A stretch of 64,000 bases of DNA from Spirochaetales bacterium (GTDB lineage: Bacteria; Spirochaetota; Spirochaetia; DSM-2461): positions 1-64,000 of the forward strand of contig JAKSCK010000255.1 in the NCBI GenBank assembly GCA_022360655.1, in the 5' to 3' direction. Position numbers and translations under genes: made by a program. The notes under the pieces were generated by a model that saw only the letters and a list, made by a program, of their open reading frames with translations, searched no databases and was not told the origin of the DNA. Each line of letters starts with the position of its first letter. Positions within the stretch are counted from its first letter, which is position 1. Below, in pieces: positions 55,020 to 63,579 of the stretch.

Positions 55020-57215
55020 ATGGGAGAAACAAAAAACAGAACAATCTATCTCTCCCGTTCCGAGCGTCGCATAGGAGGCAGGCGTTTCCTCCAGTTTTCA
55101 GGGTTCAATGGTTTTGGTATTTCCTTTCTTGGAGATACCACAGTCACCTTGTTGGCCATTCATTTTGGGGCTGGTAATACCGTTCTAGGACTGCTCTCGG
55201 CCATGGTTCATATTTCTGGCATCATTCTTCTCATCATTCCCCGGCTCTTTCGTGGAAGGAATGTGGTGACGGTTGGTTTTTGGGCCTGGGTGATTCGGGG
55301 GATGGTGTGCCTCCCATTCGCCCTTCTCCTTGTTCTCGAGGGACAGGCTGCTGTCGCTCTCATTATGGTGGTGTATGCCCTCTTCTGCCTTTGCCGTACC
55401 ACTGGCATAGCCATGGTCAATACAATACAAAAACGCCTCATGATTAGCCGCACCATGAGTGACATGGTGTTTCGAAACGCATCATCCTTCCAAGGATCAC
55501 AAATTCTCGCCCGTTTTCTCAGCTACCTGGCCCTCTCCCTCAAAGGACTTTCAGAACTTTTTGGACTTCTTTTGCTCCCCGCTGTGGGTCTTGTGTTCAA
55601 CACAGCAGCAGCCTTCACATTTCGTCGGATTCCCAATCGGACACGTGTGGATTGGAAAAAGGGAGAGAATCTGTTTGTCATTCTCAAGAACTCCTTGGCC
55701 CAAGCACAATCGCGTCGAGTGCTCCTTGTTCGTTGGATTACCTTGGCCCAATCCATACTGTTTGCCATGGTGATTCCCTTTTTACGCCGAAGTGCAAACA
55801 TTACACCAGGGCAAATTTTTCTCTACATTGTGTCTGTGAGCCTTGCTGCTTTTTTCTCAAGCATCACCTTGCGCTCCATTGCCATCCGTGCAGGAAGTCG
55901 TCCCCTTTTATTTTTCACAGCCATTCCTGGAGCCATCTGCTTCTTGATTTGGATCATCATCCCCACAGATTTAGGCTTGGCGGCGTATTGCATCATGGGA
56001 TTTGTTACGATGTACCTATTGAATGCATCAAGCTTGGCTGTCAGTCGTCTGTTGATTGGAATCACTCCAGATCAAGGGGCAGTGGGTTTCAATTCCATGG
56101 AAACCTTTGTGACATCAATCTTAGCCATTTCCCTTGGTATTGGTGCGGGGCTTCTTGCAGACCTTTCCCAAACCATTTCCCAAACAACAAGAATCAACTC
56201 CTATGGTTTGGTCTTTCTTCCAGCGGCCTTAGGTTTTGTTGTGCAAATGATTTTGGCCTACCACATCAAAGAACTTGGGGGAATGGGTTTAAAGGAATCT
56301 GCCAAAATCATCACCAACATCTCCAATCTCCGCACCTGGCAAACGGTGGCAAATCTTGAAACCACCGCCAACCCGGTGAAACGAAAAACACTCATTCGCT
56401 CTGTGGGACATAGCCTCTCACCAGTTTCTGCAAAAGAGATTCAAAAAATCCTTGCAGAACCCCTTTCCATGGAAAAAGGGGAACTGATAGAAGCCTTATT
56501 TTTAACAAAACGTCCACAACTCCTTCCTCAGCTCCTCAATGAAGCAGCAGATCCAGCATCATTTCATCGGGAGAGAGCAATTTTTGCTCTTGGAGCCTAT
56601 CCTCATCCAGAAACGCACAAACTGCTGGGCCAACTCCTCAAGGACCCTCATTCTCGTGTGCGATCAACAGCGGCAAAGAGCCTTGGGCGTATTGGAGATA
56701 AGGAGTTCTGTGAAGATGTCAAATGGGCATGGAATAAGGAACAAGGTATTCAGGAACGTTTAGATTACATGATTGCCCTTTTTCACATGGACAAGGATCG
56801 GCAATATCTCAAAGATTTGTTTTCTCAGAAACTGGCAAAAGAAGGAAGTCGGGTGGAGCGCACTTTTTTTACCCTTGTTTCTCAACAGTTTGGAATGTCC
56901 CCGTCCTTAGGTGTGATCTACCGAGAAGAACTTCTTGAATCTGGAAGAGGTTTAGCCATGCTTCTTGAAGAGGCACGAGAAACAGCTTTTCTTTTAGAAA
57001 AAGAAGAAGAAATGCTTGATTTGTGGATGAGAGGAGAGCATGAATCTATGTGGTTGCTCTGTCATACGGCCCTTGCGGATGTAACGGCCCCTCAGGAACT
57101 GCATCCCCTCATCCATGCCCTCCGTTCTGTCCCTCCGGGGCATGCAGATCGAGCAAATGCTCTTGCAGCGCTGTATTTCACCTACCAAATTCTCACTTCT
57201 GAGGCCACACAATGA
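55020..57215 (+). CDS. MFS-like membrane protein fused to HEAT-repeat domain
   Basis: A 731-residue protein. Residues about 25-425 are a polytopic membrane region with 10-12 helices arranged like a Major Facilitator Superfamily transporter (FLGDTTVTLLAIHFGAGNTV, then LGLLSAMVHISGIILLIIPR). About residues 470-725 are soluble helical HEAT/armadillo-like repeats (SFHRERAIFALGAYPHPETH and SRVRSTAAKSLGRIGDKEFC). No transporter substrate can be inferred. GGGAGAT precedes the ATG. It overlaps the histidine-kinase gene by 4 nt, hinting at a sensor-transporter pair. Confidence 0.75.
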   Translation: MGETKNRTIYLSRSERRIGGRRFLQFSGFNGFGISFLGDTTVTLLAIHFGAGNTVLGLLSAMVHISGIILLIIPRLFRGRNVVTVGFWAWVIRGMVCLPFALLLVLEGQAAVALIMVVYALFCLCRTTGIAMVNTIQKRLMISRTMSDMVFRNASSFQGSQILARFLSYLALSLKGLSELFGLLLLPAVGLVFNTAAAFTFRRIPNRTRVDWKKGENLFVILKNSLAQAQSRRVLLVRWITLAQSILFAMVIPFLRRSANITPGQIFLYIVSVSLAAFFSSITLRSIAIRAGSRPLLFFTAIPGAICFLIWIIIPTDLGLAAYCIMGFVTMYLLNASSLAVSRLLIGITPDQGAVGFNSMETFVTSILAISLGIGAGLLADLSQTISQTTRINSYGLVFLPAALGFVVQMILAYHIKELGGMGLKESAKIITNISNLRTWQTVANLETTANPVKRKTLIRSVGHSLSPVSAKEIQKILAEPLSMEKGELIEALFLTKRPQLLPQLLNEAADPASFHRERAIFALGAYPHPETHKLLGQLLKDPHSRVRSTAAKSLGRIGDKEFCEDVKWAWNKEQGIQERLDYMIALFHMDKDRQYLKDLFSQKLAKEGSRVERTFFTLVSQQFGMSPSLGVIYREELLESGRGLAMLLEEARETAFLLEKEEEMLDLWMRGEHESMWLLCHTALADVTAPQELHPLIHALRSVPPGHADRANALAALYFTYQILTSEATQ

Positions 57216-58816
57216 CACGAATGCCAGAACATGCCCTCAGAGATTTAGCGGATGATCTTTTAGAAGCCATTTTTATCACTGACTCAGAAGGCTGTGTTCT
57301 CCATATGAACGAAAGAGCCACATCCATTGTCCGACTTCCACGTTTTACAGCAGCTGGTCGGCCCTTATCTCAACTTCTTCCCAAAGAAGTGGCCACAATG
57401 CTCACCACGGAAAGCAAGGAGGCTCTTGCCTCTGGTTTGCCACGGCATCTGACAAAGAAGTCCTTTATTTTGCCAGGTTGGGGATTCCGATATTATGACA
57501 TTCGTGTCATTCCCTATCGTCGTCCTGATGCTGCGCCTTGGGTGGCTCTCCTTCTTTTAGACATCACGAATCGGGCGAGACGTGAGGTAACCATTGAACG
57601 AGCGAGAGAAAGTGCAGAATCAGAAGCGCAAGCTCGACGAGCCTTTTTGGCCCGAATGAGTCATGAGATTCGGACTCCAATGAATGGAATCATTGGAATG
57701 ACAGACCTTGCCCTTCAATCCTCTCCAGAACAGGACATACAGGAGTACCTTGGCGTCATAAAAAACGCGGCTGATTCCCTTCTTGTCATCATTAATGATG
57801 TCCTTGATTTTGCCAAAGTCGAATCCGGACGATTAGAGCTGGAGCATATTCCAGTGAATCTCCCCAATCTTCTCTCAGAAACCATTGCTCTGCTCTCTCC
57901 AGGAGCGGATGAAAAAGGGGTTAACTTAAGTGGCACCGTTGACCCCTCCCTTCCTCAGACGGTTCTTGGAGATCCCACAAGGATTCGCCAGATTCTCACC
58001 AATCTCATTGGGAATGCGGTGAAATTCACAGAAGAGGGAAACATCACCGTACGCTTGGAGCCAGGACCTGAAACAGAACGAAGGGAAAATGATGATATTT
58101 CTCTTTCTGGATGGATACGGGACACAGGTATAGGCATTCCTGCTGATCGGTTGAACGATCTCTTTGAACCATTCACGCAAAATGATGCCCAAACAGGACG
58201 AACCTATGGTGGGACTGGACTGGGTCTTGCCATTTGCAGAACCCTTGCCCGGCTCATGGGTGGGGATATTGATGCAGAGAGTGTCCTTCATCAAGGATCC
58301 ATCTTCCGATTCCATATTCACCTAAAATCGCTTCCAGCTGATTGGACTCCTCCTGGCCCTGTCCGAGAACCCAATGTGGACGCCAACTCAGAACACCCCA
58401 AATTCCAGGGAAAAGTGGCCTTACTGGCAGAAGATAACCGGGTGAACCGCATAGTTGCCCTTCATCTTTTGGAGCGCATTGGACTGACGGTCATTGCCTG
58501 TGAAAATGGAGAAGAGGCCGTTCAATCCTGGAAGCAAAAAACTCCAGACATCATACTCATGGATCTCCAAATGCCGGTGATGGATGGTTTTGAAGCAACA
58601 AAGAGAATCCGTGAAATCGAACTGGAAAAGCAGAGTCTCCCCATACCCATTATTGCACTCACGGCCCATGTCCTTGATGAGGAGCAAAGAGCCGCACAAA
58701 AAGCCGGAATGAATGGATGGGTCACCAAACCAGTTAAACCCGAAGAATTGTACACAGAACTTGCACGGCACCTGCCCTCTGTGGTATCTCCGGAGGAAAG
58801 GGAGAACCCGACGTGA
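57212..58816 (+). CDS. Hybrid sensor histidine kinase (PAS-HK-REC)
   Basis: Cytoplasmic hybrid kinase of 534 residues with no membrane segment. An N-terminal PAS-like domain (about 10-125) is followed by the H-box RMSHEIRTPMNG (His151), the ATPase domain with N box NLIGNAVKF, G1 DTGIGIP and G2 GGTGLGLAI, and a C-terminal receiver with phospho-acceptor Asp451 in LMDLQMPVMDG. No output domain or separate histidine phosphotransferase is adjacent, so the signal must pass to a partner elsewhere or to the MFS-HEAT protein encoded just upstream. Confidence 0.93.
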   Translation: MTRMPEHALRDLADDLLEAIFITDSEGCVLHMNERATSIVRLPRFTAAGRPLSQLLPKEVATMLTTESKEALASGLPRHLTKKSFILPGWGFRYYDIRVIPYRRPDAAPWVALLLLDITNRARREVTIERARESAESEAQARRAFLARMSHEIRTPMNGIIGMTDLALQSSPEQDIQEYLGVIKNAADSLLVIINDVLDFAKVESGRLELEHIPVNLPNLLSETIALLSPGADEKGVNLSGTVDPSLPQTVLGDPTRIRQILTNLIGNAVKFTEEGNITVRLEPGPETERRENDDISLSGWIRDTGIGIPADRLNDLFEPFTQNDAQTGRTYGGTGLGLAICRTLARLMGGDIDAESVLHQGSIFRFHIHLKSLPADWTPPGPVREPNVDANSEHPKFQGKVALLAEDNRVNRIVALHLLERIGLTVIACENGEEAVQSWKQKTPDIILMDLQMPVMDGFEATKRIREIELEKQSLPIPIIALTAHVLDEEQRAAQKAGMNGWVTKPVKPEELYTELARHLPSVVSPEERENPT

Positions 58817-59880
58817 TGAAACTCAAGGACAACATTGCCTCAATGGAAGCCTATGCTCCAGGAAAAAGCGTCCCTGGTGCTGTGAAGCTTTCCTCCAATG
58901 AAAACCCTCTTGGCCCTTCCCCTGCAGCCATTCAAGCGGCAAGCGATGTTCTCAATGGAATCCATCGTTATCCTGATGGTGCTGCAACGGCTCTCAAATC
59001 GGCACTCTCAAAACAATGGGATCTTCCTGAAGAACATTTTCTTGTGGCCAATGGAAGTGATGAAGTTTTTGCCCTTCTGGCCGCGGCATGGATATCCCCT
59101 GGGGAAAATGCCGTGAGCTGTCGGGAAACCTTCAGCCAATACCGCTATGCCGTTCATCTTTTTAATGCCCAAATGCGCGAAGTTTCACTGACTCATGGGC
59201 ATTTTGATTTAGAGGCTATCGGTAAACAGATTGATGAAAACACACGAATTGTGTTTCTCTGCAATCCCAATAACCCAACAGGAACGTATAAAAACCATAA
59301 AGAGATTGAACGCTTCCTGACAGGCCTTCCCTCCCATCTTTTTGTTGTTCTTGATGAAGCCTATGCTGAATTTGCACAGGCCCCTGATTTTCCCGATTCC
59401 CAAAGTCTCTTAAAACAATTCCCAAACCTGATTGTGACCAGAACCTTCTCCAAACTTTATGGACTTGCAGGACTCCGTGTGGGCTATGCAGTGGGGGATC
59501 CTCAAATCATCCAAGGAGCGGCACGGGCCGCCATGCCCTTTAATGTGAATAATCTTGCTCAAGCAGCAGCCCTTGCCGCATTGACGGATGAGGCGCATCG
59601 AAAAGCCACTCTTGAACTGGTTGAATGTGAACGAGAATACATGACTCGGGAACTTGAAAAACGACGACTTTGCCCCCTTCCAAGTCAAGCCAATTTTGTG
59701 TGTTTTTCCCTGAAGCAACCTGTTGCTAATCTTTGGTCTCAAATTGCCGACAGGGGTATTGTTCTTCGTGATTTGGCCTCTTTTGGACTCCCTGAAATGG
59801 CCCGATACACCTATGGTACCCGGAACGATAATAATCGTCTTTTATCGATTCTTGATGAGTTGCTGGGTTTGGAATCATGA
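58816..59880 (+). CDS. hisC: Histidinol-phosphate aminotransferase
   Basis: Class I/II PLP aminotransferase, 354 residues. KLSSNENPLGPSP near the N-terminus, NPNNPTGTY and TRTFSKLYGLAGLRVGY (with the PLP lysine in the SK motif) are hallmarks of HisC, which converts imidazole-acetol phosphate to histidinol phosphate. TGATG joins it to the kinase gene; an alternative GTG at 58813 precedes. Other his genes are absent, so a related aromatic aminotransferase role cannot be excluded. Confidence 0.88.
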   Translation: MKLKDNIASMEAYAPGKSVPGAVKLSSNENPLGPSPAAIQAASDVLNGIHRYPDGAATALKSALSKQWDLPEEHFLVANGSDEVFALLAAAWISPGENAVSCRETFSQYRYAVHLFNAQMREVSLTHGHFDLEAIGKQIDENTRIVFLCNPNNPTGTYKNHKEIERFLTGLPSHLFVVLDEAYAEFAQAPDFPDSQSLLKQFPNLIVTRTFSKLYGLAGLRVGYAVGDPQIIQGAARAAMPFNVNNLAQAAALAALTDEAHRKATLELVECEREYMTRELEKRRLCPLPSQANFVCFSLKQPVANLWSQIADRGIVLRDLASFGLPEMARYTYGTRNDNNRLLSILDELLGLES

Positions 59881-60503
59881 ATCACTGGGGAGGGAGCATC
59901 CTTGTTCTACTCAGCCTTTTATTGCTCCTTTCCCTTTATGTCATGTTTGAAAAGTCGCGACTCAGAACACTGATATTTCCTCTCTTACTTGGGGGAGGGC
60001 TCCCCGCTCTTGCGATCTGGGCTGAGGCTCTTCTTTTACCCTGGGGAAGACATTTGGGAGGTGCTCCCTGGCTGGGAGCGTTCCTTGTGGCCTTTGTTGA
60101 AGAAGGGATCAAATTTCTTGCCATTCGTGGGTCATTTAAAACCCAAAGAAGCCCTTCACCAGGAGCAACCGCACTTGCTATTGGCCTCAGCTTTGCCCTG
60201 GTAGAGACTCTGCTGTATAGCCTTGGTTCTCAATCCCCTCACGTGACCCTCAGACTTCGGCTCATCTCTTCTCTTCCACTTCATTTGATTTGCGCCATGC
60301 ATCTCTCTCTTGGATTGCCCTTCTCGGATTATCAGCAAACTCTCAAGGGGATTCTGACGGCACTTCTTCTCCACACCCTCTACAACTCCATTCTTCATCA
60401 TCCTCGAATTCCCGATCCCTTCGCGTACGCCATCCCCATTGTTGGTCTGATACTCTATTTCCTTCACAAGAAGATGAGGTTTTTGAAAAAAGAAACTTTT
60501 TAG
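59877..60503 (+). CDS. PrsW-like membrane protease (CPBP-related)
   Basis: Integral membrane protein, 208 residues, with about seven membrane segments. The conserved glutamate pair lies in AFVEEGIKFLAI, and ALVETLLYSL and LLHTLYNS carry the other conserved Glu and His of the PrsW/CPBP metalloprotease clan. In Bacillus PrsW activates a sigma factor by cleaving an anti-sigma factor; here the partner is unknown. It overlaps hisC by 4 nt and closes the four-gene unit. Confidence 0.8.
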   Translation: MNHWGGSILVLLSLLLLLSLYVMFEKSRLRTLIFPLLLGGGLPALAIWAEALLLPWGRHLGGAPWLGAFLVAFVEEGIKFLAIRGSFKTQRSPSPGATALAIGLSFALVETLLYSLGSQSPHVTLRLRLISSLPLHLICAMHLSLGLPFSDYQQTLKGILTALLLHTLYNSILHHPRIPDPFAYAIPIVGLILYFLHKKMRFLKKETF

Positions 60504-60513
60504 AACAACAGAG

Positions 60514-60542
60514 TTGACACAAATGCCAGATCTGCCTATTCT
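60514..60542 (+). promoter_or_regulatory. Promoter of tRNA-fMet copy 1
   Basis: TTGACA (60514-60519), 17-nt spacer, TATTCT (60537-60542), about 14 nt before the tRNA. It lies just after the PrsW-like gene. Confidence 0.75.
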
Positions 60543-60555
60543 CCTGCCAGAACGA

Positions 60556-60628
60556 CGCAGGGTAGAGCAGTTGGCAGCTCGTCGGGCTCATAACCCGGAG
60601 GCCGCAGGTTCGAGTCCTGCCCCTGCTA
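60556..60628 (+). tRNA. Initiator tRNA-Met (CAT), copy 1
   Basis: Cloverleaf with anticodon CAT. Initiator marks are three G-C pairs in the anticodon stem (GGG/CCC), A11-U24 in the D-stem, and a mismatch at 1-72. The mismatch is C-U, not the C-A usual in bacteria; it still leaves the end unpaired as needed for formylation. Discriminator A; 3' CCA is not encoded. Confidence 0.9.
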
Positions 60629-60630
60629 AA

Positions 60631-60658
60631 AAGCCACCATTATTGGTGGCTTTTTTTT
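60631..60658. terminator. Terminator after tRNA-fMet copy 1 (bidirectional)
   Basis: GCCACC/GGTGGC (60633-60638 with 60645-60650) with eight T residues on the plus side and five A residues on the other, so it also ends the convergent sugar dehydrogenase gene on the minus strand. Confidence 0.85.
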
Positions 60659-60683
60659 ATACATCTGGCTTTATTTAGGAAAA

Positions 60684-61790
60684 TCACAGATTGGGGATAA
60701 GGCGAATCAATTTTCCATTTCTCGAATCGGTAAGAAAATAAATCAATCCATCATTTCCCTGAATCACATCCCTAATCCGGCCTACTTGATTCTCAACAAG
60801 TCGTTCTGATTCCACAATGTTAGTCTCTTCCATCTGTAGTCGAGCCAAATGCTTCCCAGCCAATGCCCCAAGAAAAAGACTGCCCTTCCACTGGGGAAAG
60901 ACACTCCCTGAGTAGACCATCATACCGGAAGGAGCGATGGAGGGACTCCAATGCCAGAGGGGTGATTCAAAACCAGGAACTGGCGGTAGAATCCCAATAG
61001 AGGCTTTGCTTCTGTATTCTTTTCCCAATCCTACCTGTGGCCATCCATAATTCTGGCCAGGAAGAATCAGATTCACCTCATCCCCACCATAAGGTCCATG
61101 TTCATGAGCAAAAATACGACCTTGCTCATCCTGTGTTAATCCCTGAATATTTCGATGTCCAAGACTGTAAAGTTCTGGAGCATAGTGAGGTTCATTCATA
61201 AAAGGATTATCTGCAGGAGGATGTCCCTGTGAATCCACACGCAACAACGAGCCAGAATGAATCGCCCCATTCTGAGCATGTTGACGCTGCCCTCGATCTC
61301 CCACACTAAACAGAATGGATTCATCCTCTAAAACAAGAATACGAGAACCAAAATGCACCCCACCCTCTTGAGCATGATTGGCTGTGAAGAGCACTTGAGT
61401 GTCCTGCAGCTCCCATTCAACCAAACGTGCTTTACCAAGAGCTGTGGAATATCGTCGTGAAGTCACCTCTGTACTAAAGGTAAAATAAATCACTCGGCTT
61501 TGGGCAAAATCTGGAGCAATGGCCAAATCCAGTAACCCTCCTTGTCCTACAGCCGCTATTTGGGGCAATCCCAGAATTTCCTGTTGAGTTCCGTTTTTCA
61601 GGTCAATCACCCAAAGTCTTCCACGACGTTCGCTCACCAGGATTTCACCAGAAGGGAGCTCCTCTAGACTCCAAGGATGGTGCAAACCTCTGTGAAGCTC
61701 TTCCAGACGATAGAATTCCGTTGATTCTTCTCCCCAGAGGCATCCCATTCCAAGAACAAAAATCACCACTCCAATTTTCCACAGATTCAC
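60684..61790 (-). CDS. PQQ-dependent sugar dehydrogenase-like (GSDH) protein
   Basis: A secreted six-bladed beta-propeller, 368 residues. GLHHPWSLEELPSGEILVSE, GQGGLLDLAIAPDF and EHGPYGGDEVNLILPGQNYG (the His and Asp/Glu that bind PQQ and calcium) are typical of aldose sugar dehydrogenases such as YliI. The N-terminus is a signal peptide; a cysteine at position 17 after GMG may be a relaxed spirochaetal lipobox. The GTG at 61790 has GGAGG 5 nt upstream; the TTG at 61793 is too close to it. It sits alone between two tRNA genes. Confidence 0.88.
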   Translation of the reverse strand: MNLWKIGVVIFVLGMGCLWGEESTEFYRLEELHRGLHHPWSLEELPSGEILVSERRGRLWVIDLKNGTQQEILGLPQIAAVGQGGLLDLAIAPDFAQSRVIYFTFSTEVTSRRYSTALGKARLVEWELQDTQVLFTANHAQEGGVHFGSRILVLEDESILFSVGDRGQRQHAQNGAIHSGSLLRVDSQGHPPADNPFMNEPHYAPELYSLGHRNIQGLTQDEQGRIFAHEHGPYGGDEVNLILPGQNYGWPQVGLGKEYRSKASIGILPPVPGFESPLWHWSPSIAPSGMMVYSGSVFPQWKGSLFLGALAGKHLARLQMEETNIVESERLVENQVGRIRDVIQGNDGLIYFLTDSRNGKLIRLIPNL

Positions 61791-61995
61791 CAAGTCCTCC
61801 CTTTCCTCCCCCAGATGAATACAGGGTGAAGACCTTCATCCCCTTTCTCCTGTTCAAAGGGTAATGAAAGACACACCGTTCTGCTTTACCTCATATCTGA
61901 TCCTTCAGCAGATAAACTTTGGAGCAAATTCTTACATCTCCAAGAGAAATGGAAAAAGATTCCAGGAGGGATCCCCTGTTTTCCATACCATTCTG

Positions 61996-62024
61996 TTGAC
62001 ATTAATGAAGGAAATCTCTACTCT
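61996..62024 (+). promoter_or_regulatory. Promoter of tRNA-fMet copy 2
   Basis: TTGACA (61996-62001), 17-nt spacer, TACTCT (62019-62024), same geometry as that of copy 1. Confidence 0.75.
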
Positions 62025-62037
62025 GCATCCAGAACGA

Positions 62038-62110
62038 CGCAGGGTAGAGCAGTTGGCAGCTCGTCGGGCTCATAACCCGGAGGTCGCAGGTTCGAGTCCT
62101 GCCCCTGCTA
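62038..62110 (+). tRNA. Initiator tRNA-Met (CAT), copy 2
   Basis: Near-identical to copy 1; the only visible difference in the 73 nt is GGTCGCAGG instead of GGCCGCAGG in the variable loop. The flanking AGAACGA just before the 5' end is also shared. It has its own promoter and terminator, and the same C1-U72 mismatch. Confidence 0.9.
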
Positions 62111-62112
62111 GA

Positions 62113-62139
62113 AAGCCACCAAAATTGGTGGCTTTTTTT
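62113..62139 (+). terminator. Terminator after tRNA-fMet copy 2
   Basis: GCCACC/GGTGGC (62115-62120 with 62127-62132) followed by seven T residues, nearly the same as that after copy 1. Confidence 0.85.
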
Positions 62140-62224
62140 ATCAATCTCCCTGATTCCCTCCTTGCCTACTCAGAAATACCTCCATTACGCTCGTGCATAA
62201 TCTGCCAAGTCACAGAGGAATGAT

Positions 62225-62521
62225 ATGCACACAGCCACCATGCGATATTCTGTCAAGAAAGAGCACCTCGAAGAATTCACCACGATATGGAATGAGCGGG
62301 TGCTTAAAATCGCCCTGGATCAACCTGGATTTGTTCGGATGCAACTCCTCATACGAGATGAGGGAGAGGCCTTGGCCATGGGAACCTGGACCAATGCCAA
62401 CCATGCCGCTGATTTTATGGCCACAGGGGTTTTCCGCGATTTAATGACGGAATGCCAGAAGATGCTCACAACAGCTCCCCAACCCACCATTTGGACTCTT
62501 GCCGGATTTGCGGCCCGATAA
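62225..62521 (+). CDS. Antibiotic biosynthesis monooxygenase (ABM) domain protein
   Basis: Small protein of 98 residues with the dimeric alpha+beta ABM/ferredoxin-like fold: MRYSVKKEHLEEFTTIWNER, then PGFVRMQLLIRDEGEALAMG and TWTNANHAADFMATGVF. Members include quinol monooxygenases and many stress or unknown proteins, so no reaction is assigned. AGAGGA precedes the ATG at 62225 by 5-6 nt. Confidence 0.75.
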   Translation: MHTATMRYSVKKEHLEEFTTIWNERVLKIALDQPGFVRMQLLIRDEGEALAMGTWTNANHAADFMATGVFRDLMTECQKMLTTAPQPTIWTLAGFAAR

Positions 62522-62533
62522 ACATTTCCCATC

Positions 62534-62552
62534 CCCCGCCGAAACGGCGGGG
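62534..62552 (+). terminator. CCCCGCCG/CGGCGGGG hairpin after the ABM gene
   Basis: A perfect 8-bp GC stem with a 3-nt loop, followed by TCGATCTAAG instead of a T-tract. It lies 12 nt after the ABM stop and shares its tail with hairpins at 32,726 and 51,591. Confidence 0.5.
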
Positions 62553-62601
62553 TCGATCTAAGTCTTCCGAATGATTGCTCTAGACAGTGTACGCCACTTT
62601 C

Positions 62602-62628
62602 GTTAACCTCTTTTATTATATGGTTAAC
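62602..62628 (+). promoter_or_regulatory. Putative BirA operator over the birA start
   Basis: GTTAACC (62602-62608) and GGTTAAC (62622-62628) form a perfect inverted repeat with a 13-nt spacer; the right half extends to GGTTAACAA, the BirA half-site consensus. Known BirA boxes have spacers of about 14-16. The birA ATG (62620) lies inside the site, so binding of biotinylated BirA would block expression of birA-bioY. Confidence 0.6.
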
Positions 62629-63579
62629 AAGTCAGGTATTCGGCACCGATCACAGCTGTTAAACATACTGCGTACTCAAAACCAACCTCTTTCAGGGGAT
62701 TTGCTTGGTCAGCAGCTCGGTGTCAGCCGGGTCACCATACACAAACACATTGCGGCCCTCAAAAATGAGGGATACTCCATAGAAGTGGGACGCCATGGTT
62801 ATGTCCTTCAGGAATCAGGCCTCCCACGACTGGCATCCTGGGAATTTCCACCAGAAGAAAACATTCGTGTTCTCAAGGTTGTGGATTCCACAATGAATGA
62901 GGCCATGGCCCTCGCAGATCGCCATCCTGGCGAGGAATGCATTGTTGTTGCGGAACGTCAAACATTAGGACGGGGGTTGGGCAATCAGGATTGGCATTCA
63001 CCAGAAGGTGGTCTGTGGGCTTCCCGGGTGCTTTATCCCCACCGATCTTCTGCAGAAGTGCAACGGATGGTCCTTGCTGCCTCTGTGGCTCTCGTCCATG
63101 TGCTTGAAAAGGATTGGAATCTTCAGGCCAAAATTTCCTGGCCCAATGATGTCATGGTGGATGGACGTAAAATTGCTGGGCTCATGGCGGATGCCCTGAT
63201 TCGTGGTGACCGAATTGCCCGTCTAGTGATGGGGATGGGGATTCATGTCAATAACAACCATTCTGATATGTTCCTGGCCCTCAAAGATGCCGTAGGGAAA
63301 GAGGCTGATCGCCGGAGTCTTCTGCTTCGATGGCGGGAAGAGACCGATTCCATTCTGTCCTCTGACCCACCACCGGCAGGAGATTCTTCCCCAACCTGGT
63401 GTCACGGAAAAATTCTTGGCATTGGAGAAGAACGGTCTCTCCACTGTTCAAAGACGCTCTACACCGGATACCACCGCGGTATTGATGGATTAGGACGTTT
63501 ATTGCTGGAAATTGCCCCTGGGAAAATACTAGGTTTTTCTCCCGGGGATCTTGATGAGTATACAAGGAGTCGCGTATGA
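62620..63579 (+). CDS. birA: Bifunctional biotin-protein ligase / biotin repressor
   Basis: BirA, 319 residues: N-terminal winged helix (about 9-62; GQQLGVSRVTIHKHIAALKN) and catalytic domain with the biotinyl-AMP loop GRGLGNQDWHSPEGGLWAS and SWPNDVMVDGRKIAGLM. The ligase attaches biotin to carrier proteins; the DNA-binding domain makes it a repressor. The ATG at 62620 is chosen; an upstream in-frame GTG (62587) would add 11 residues outside the family core. It overlaps bioY by 4 nt. Confidence 0.93.
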   Translation: MVNKSGIRHRSQLLNILRTQNQPLSGDLLGQQLGVSRVTIHKHIAALKNEGYSIEVGRHGYVLQESGLPRLASWEFPPEENIRVLKVVDSTMNEAMALADRHPGEECIVVAERQTLGRGLGNQDWHSPEGGLWASRVLYPHRSSAEVQRMVLAASVALVHVLEKDWNLQAKISWPNDVMVDGRKIAGLMADALIRGDRIARLVMGMGIHVNNNHSDMFLALKDAVGKEADRRSLLLRWREETDSILSSDPPPAGDSSPTWCHGKILGIGEERSLHCSKTLYTGYHRGIDGLGRLLLEIAPGKILGFSPGDLDEYTRSRV

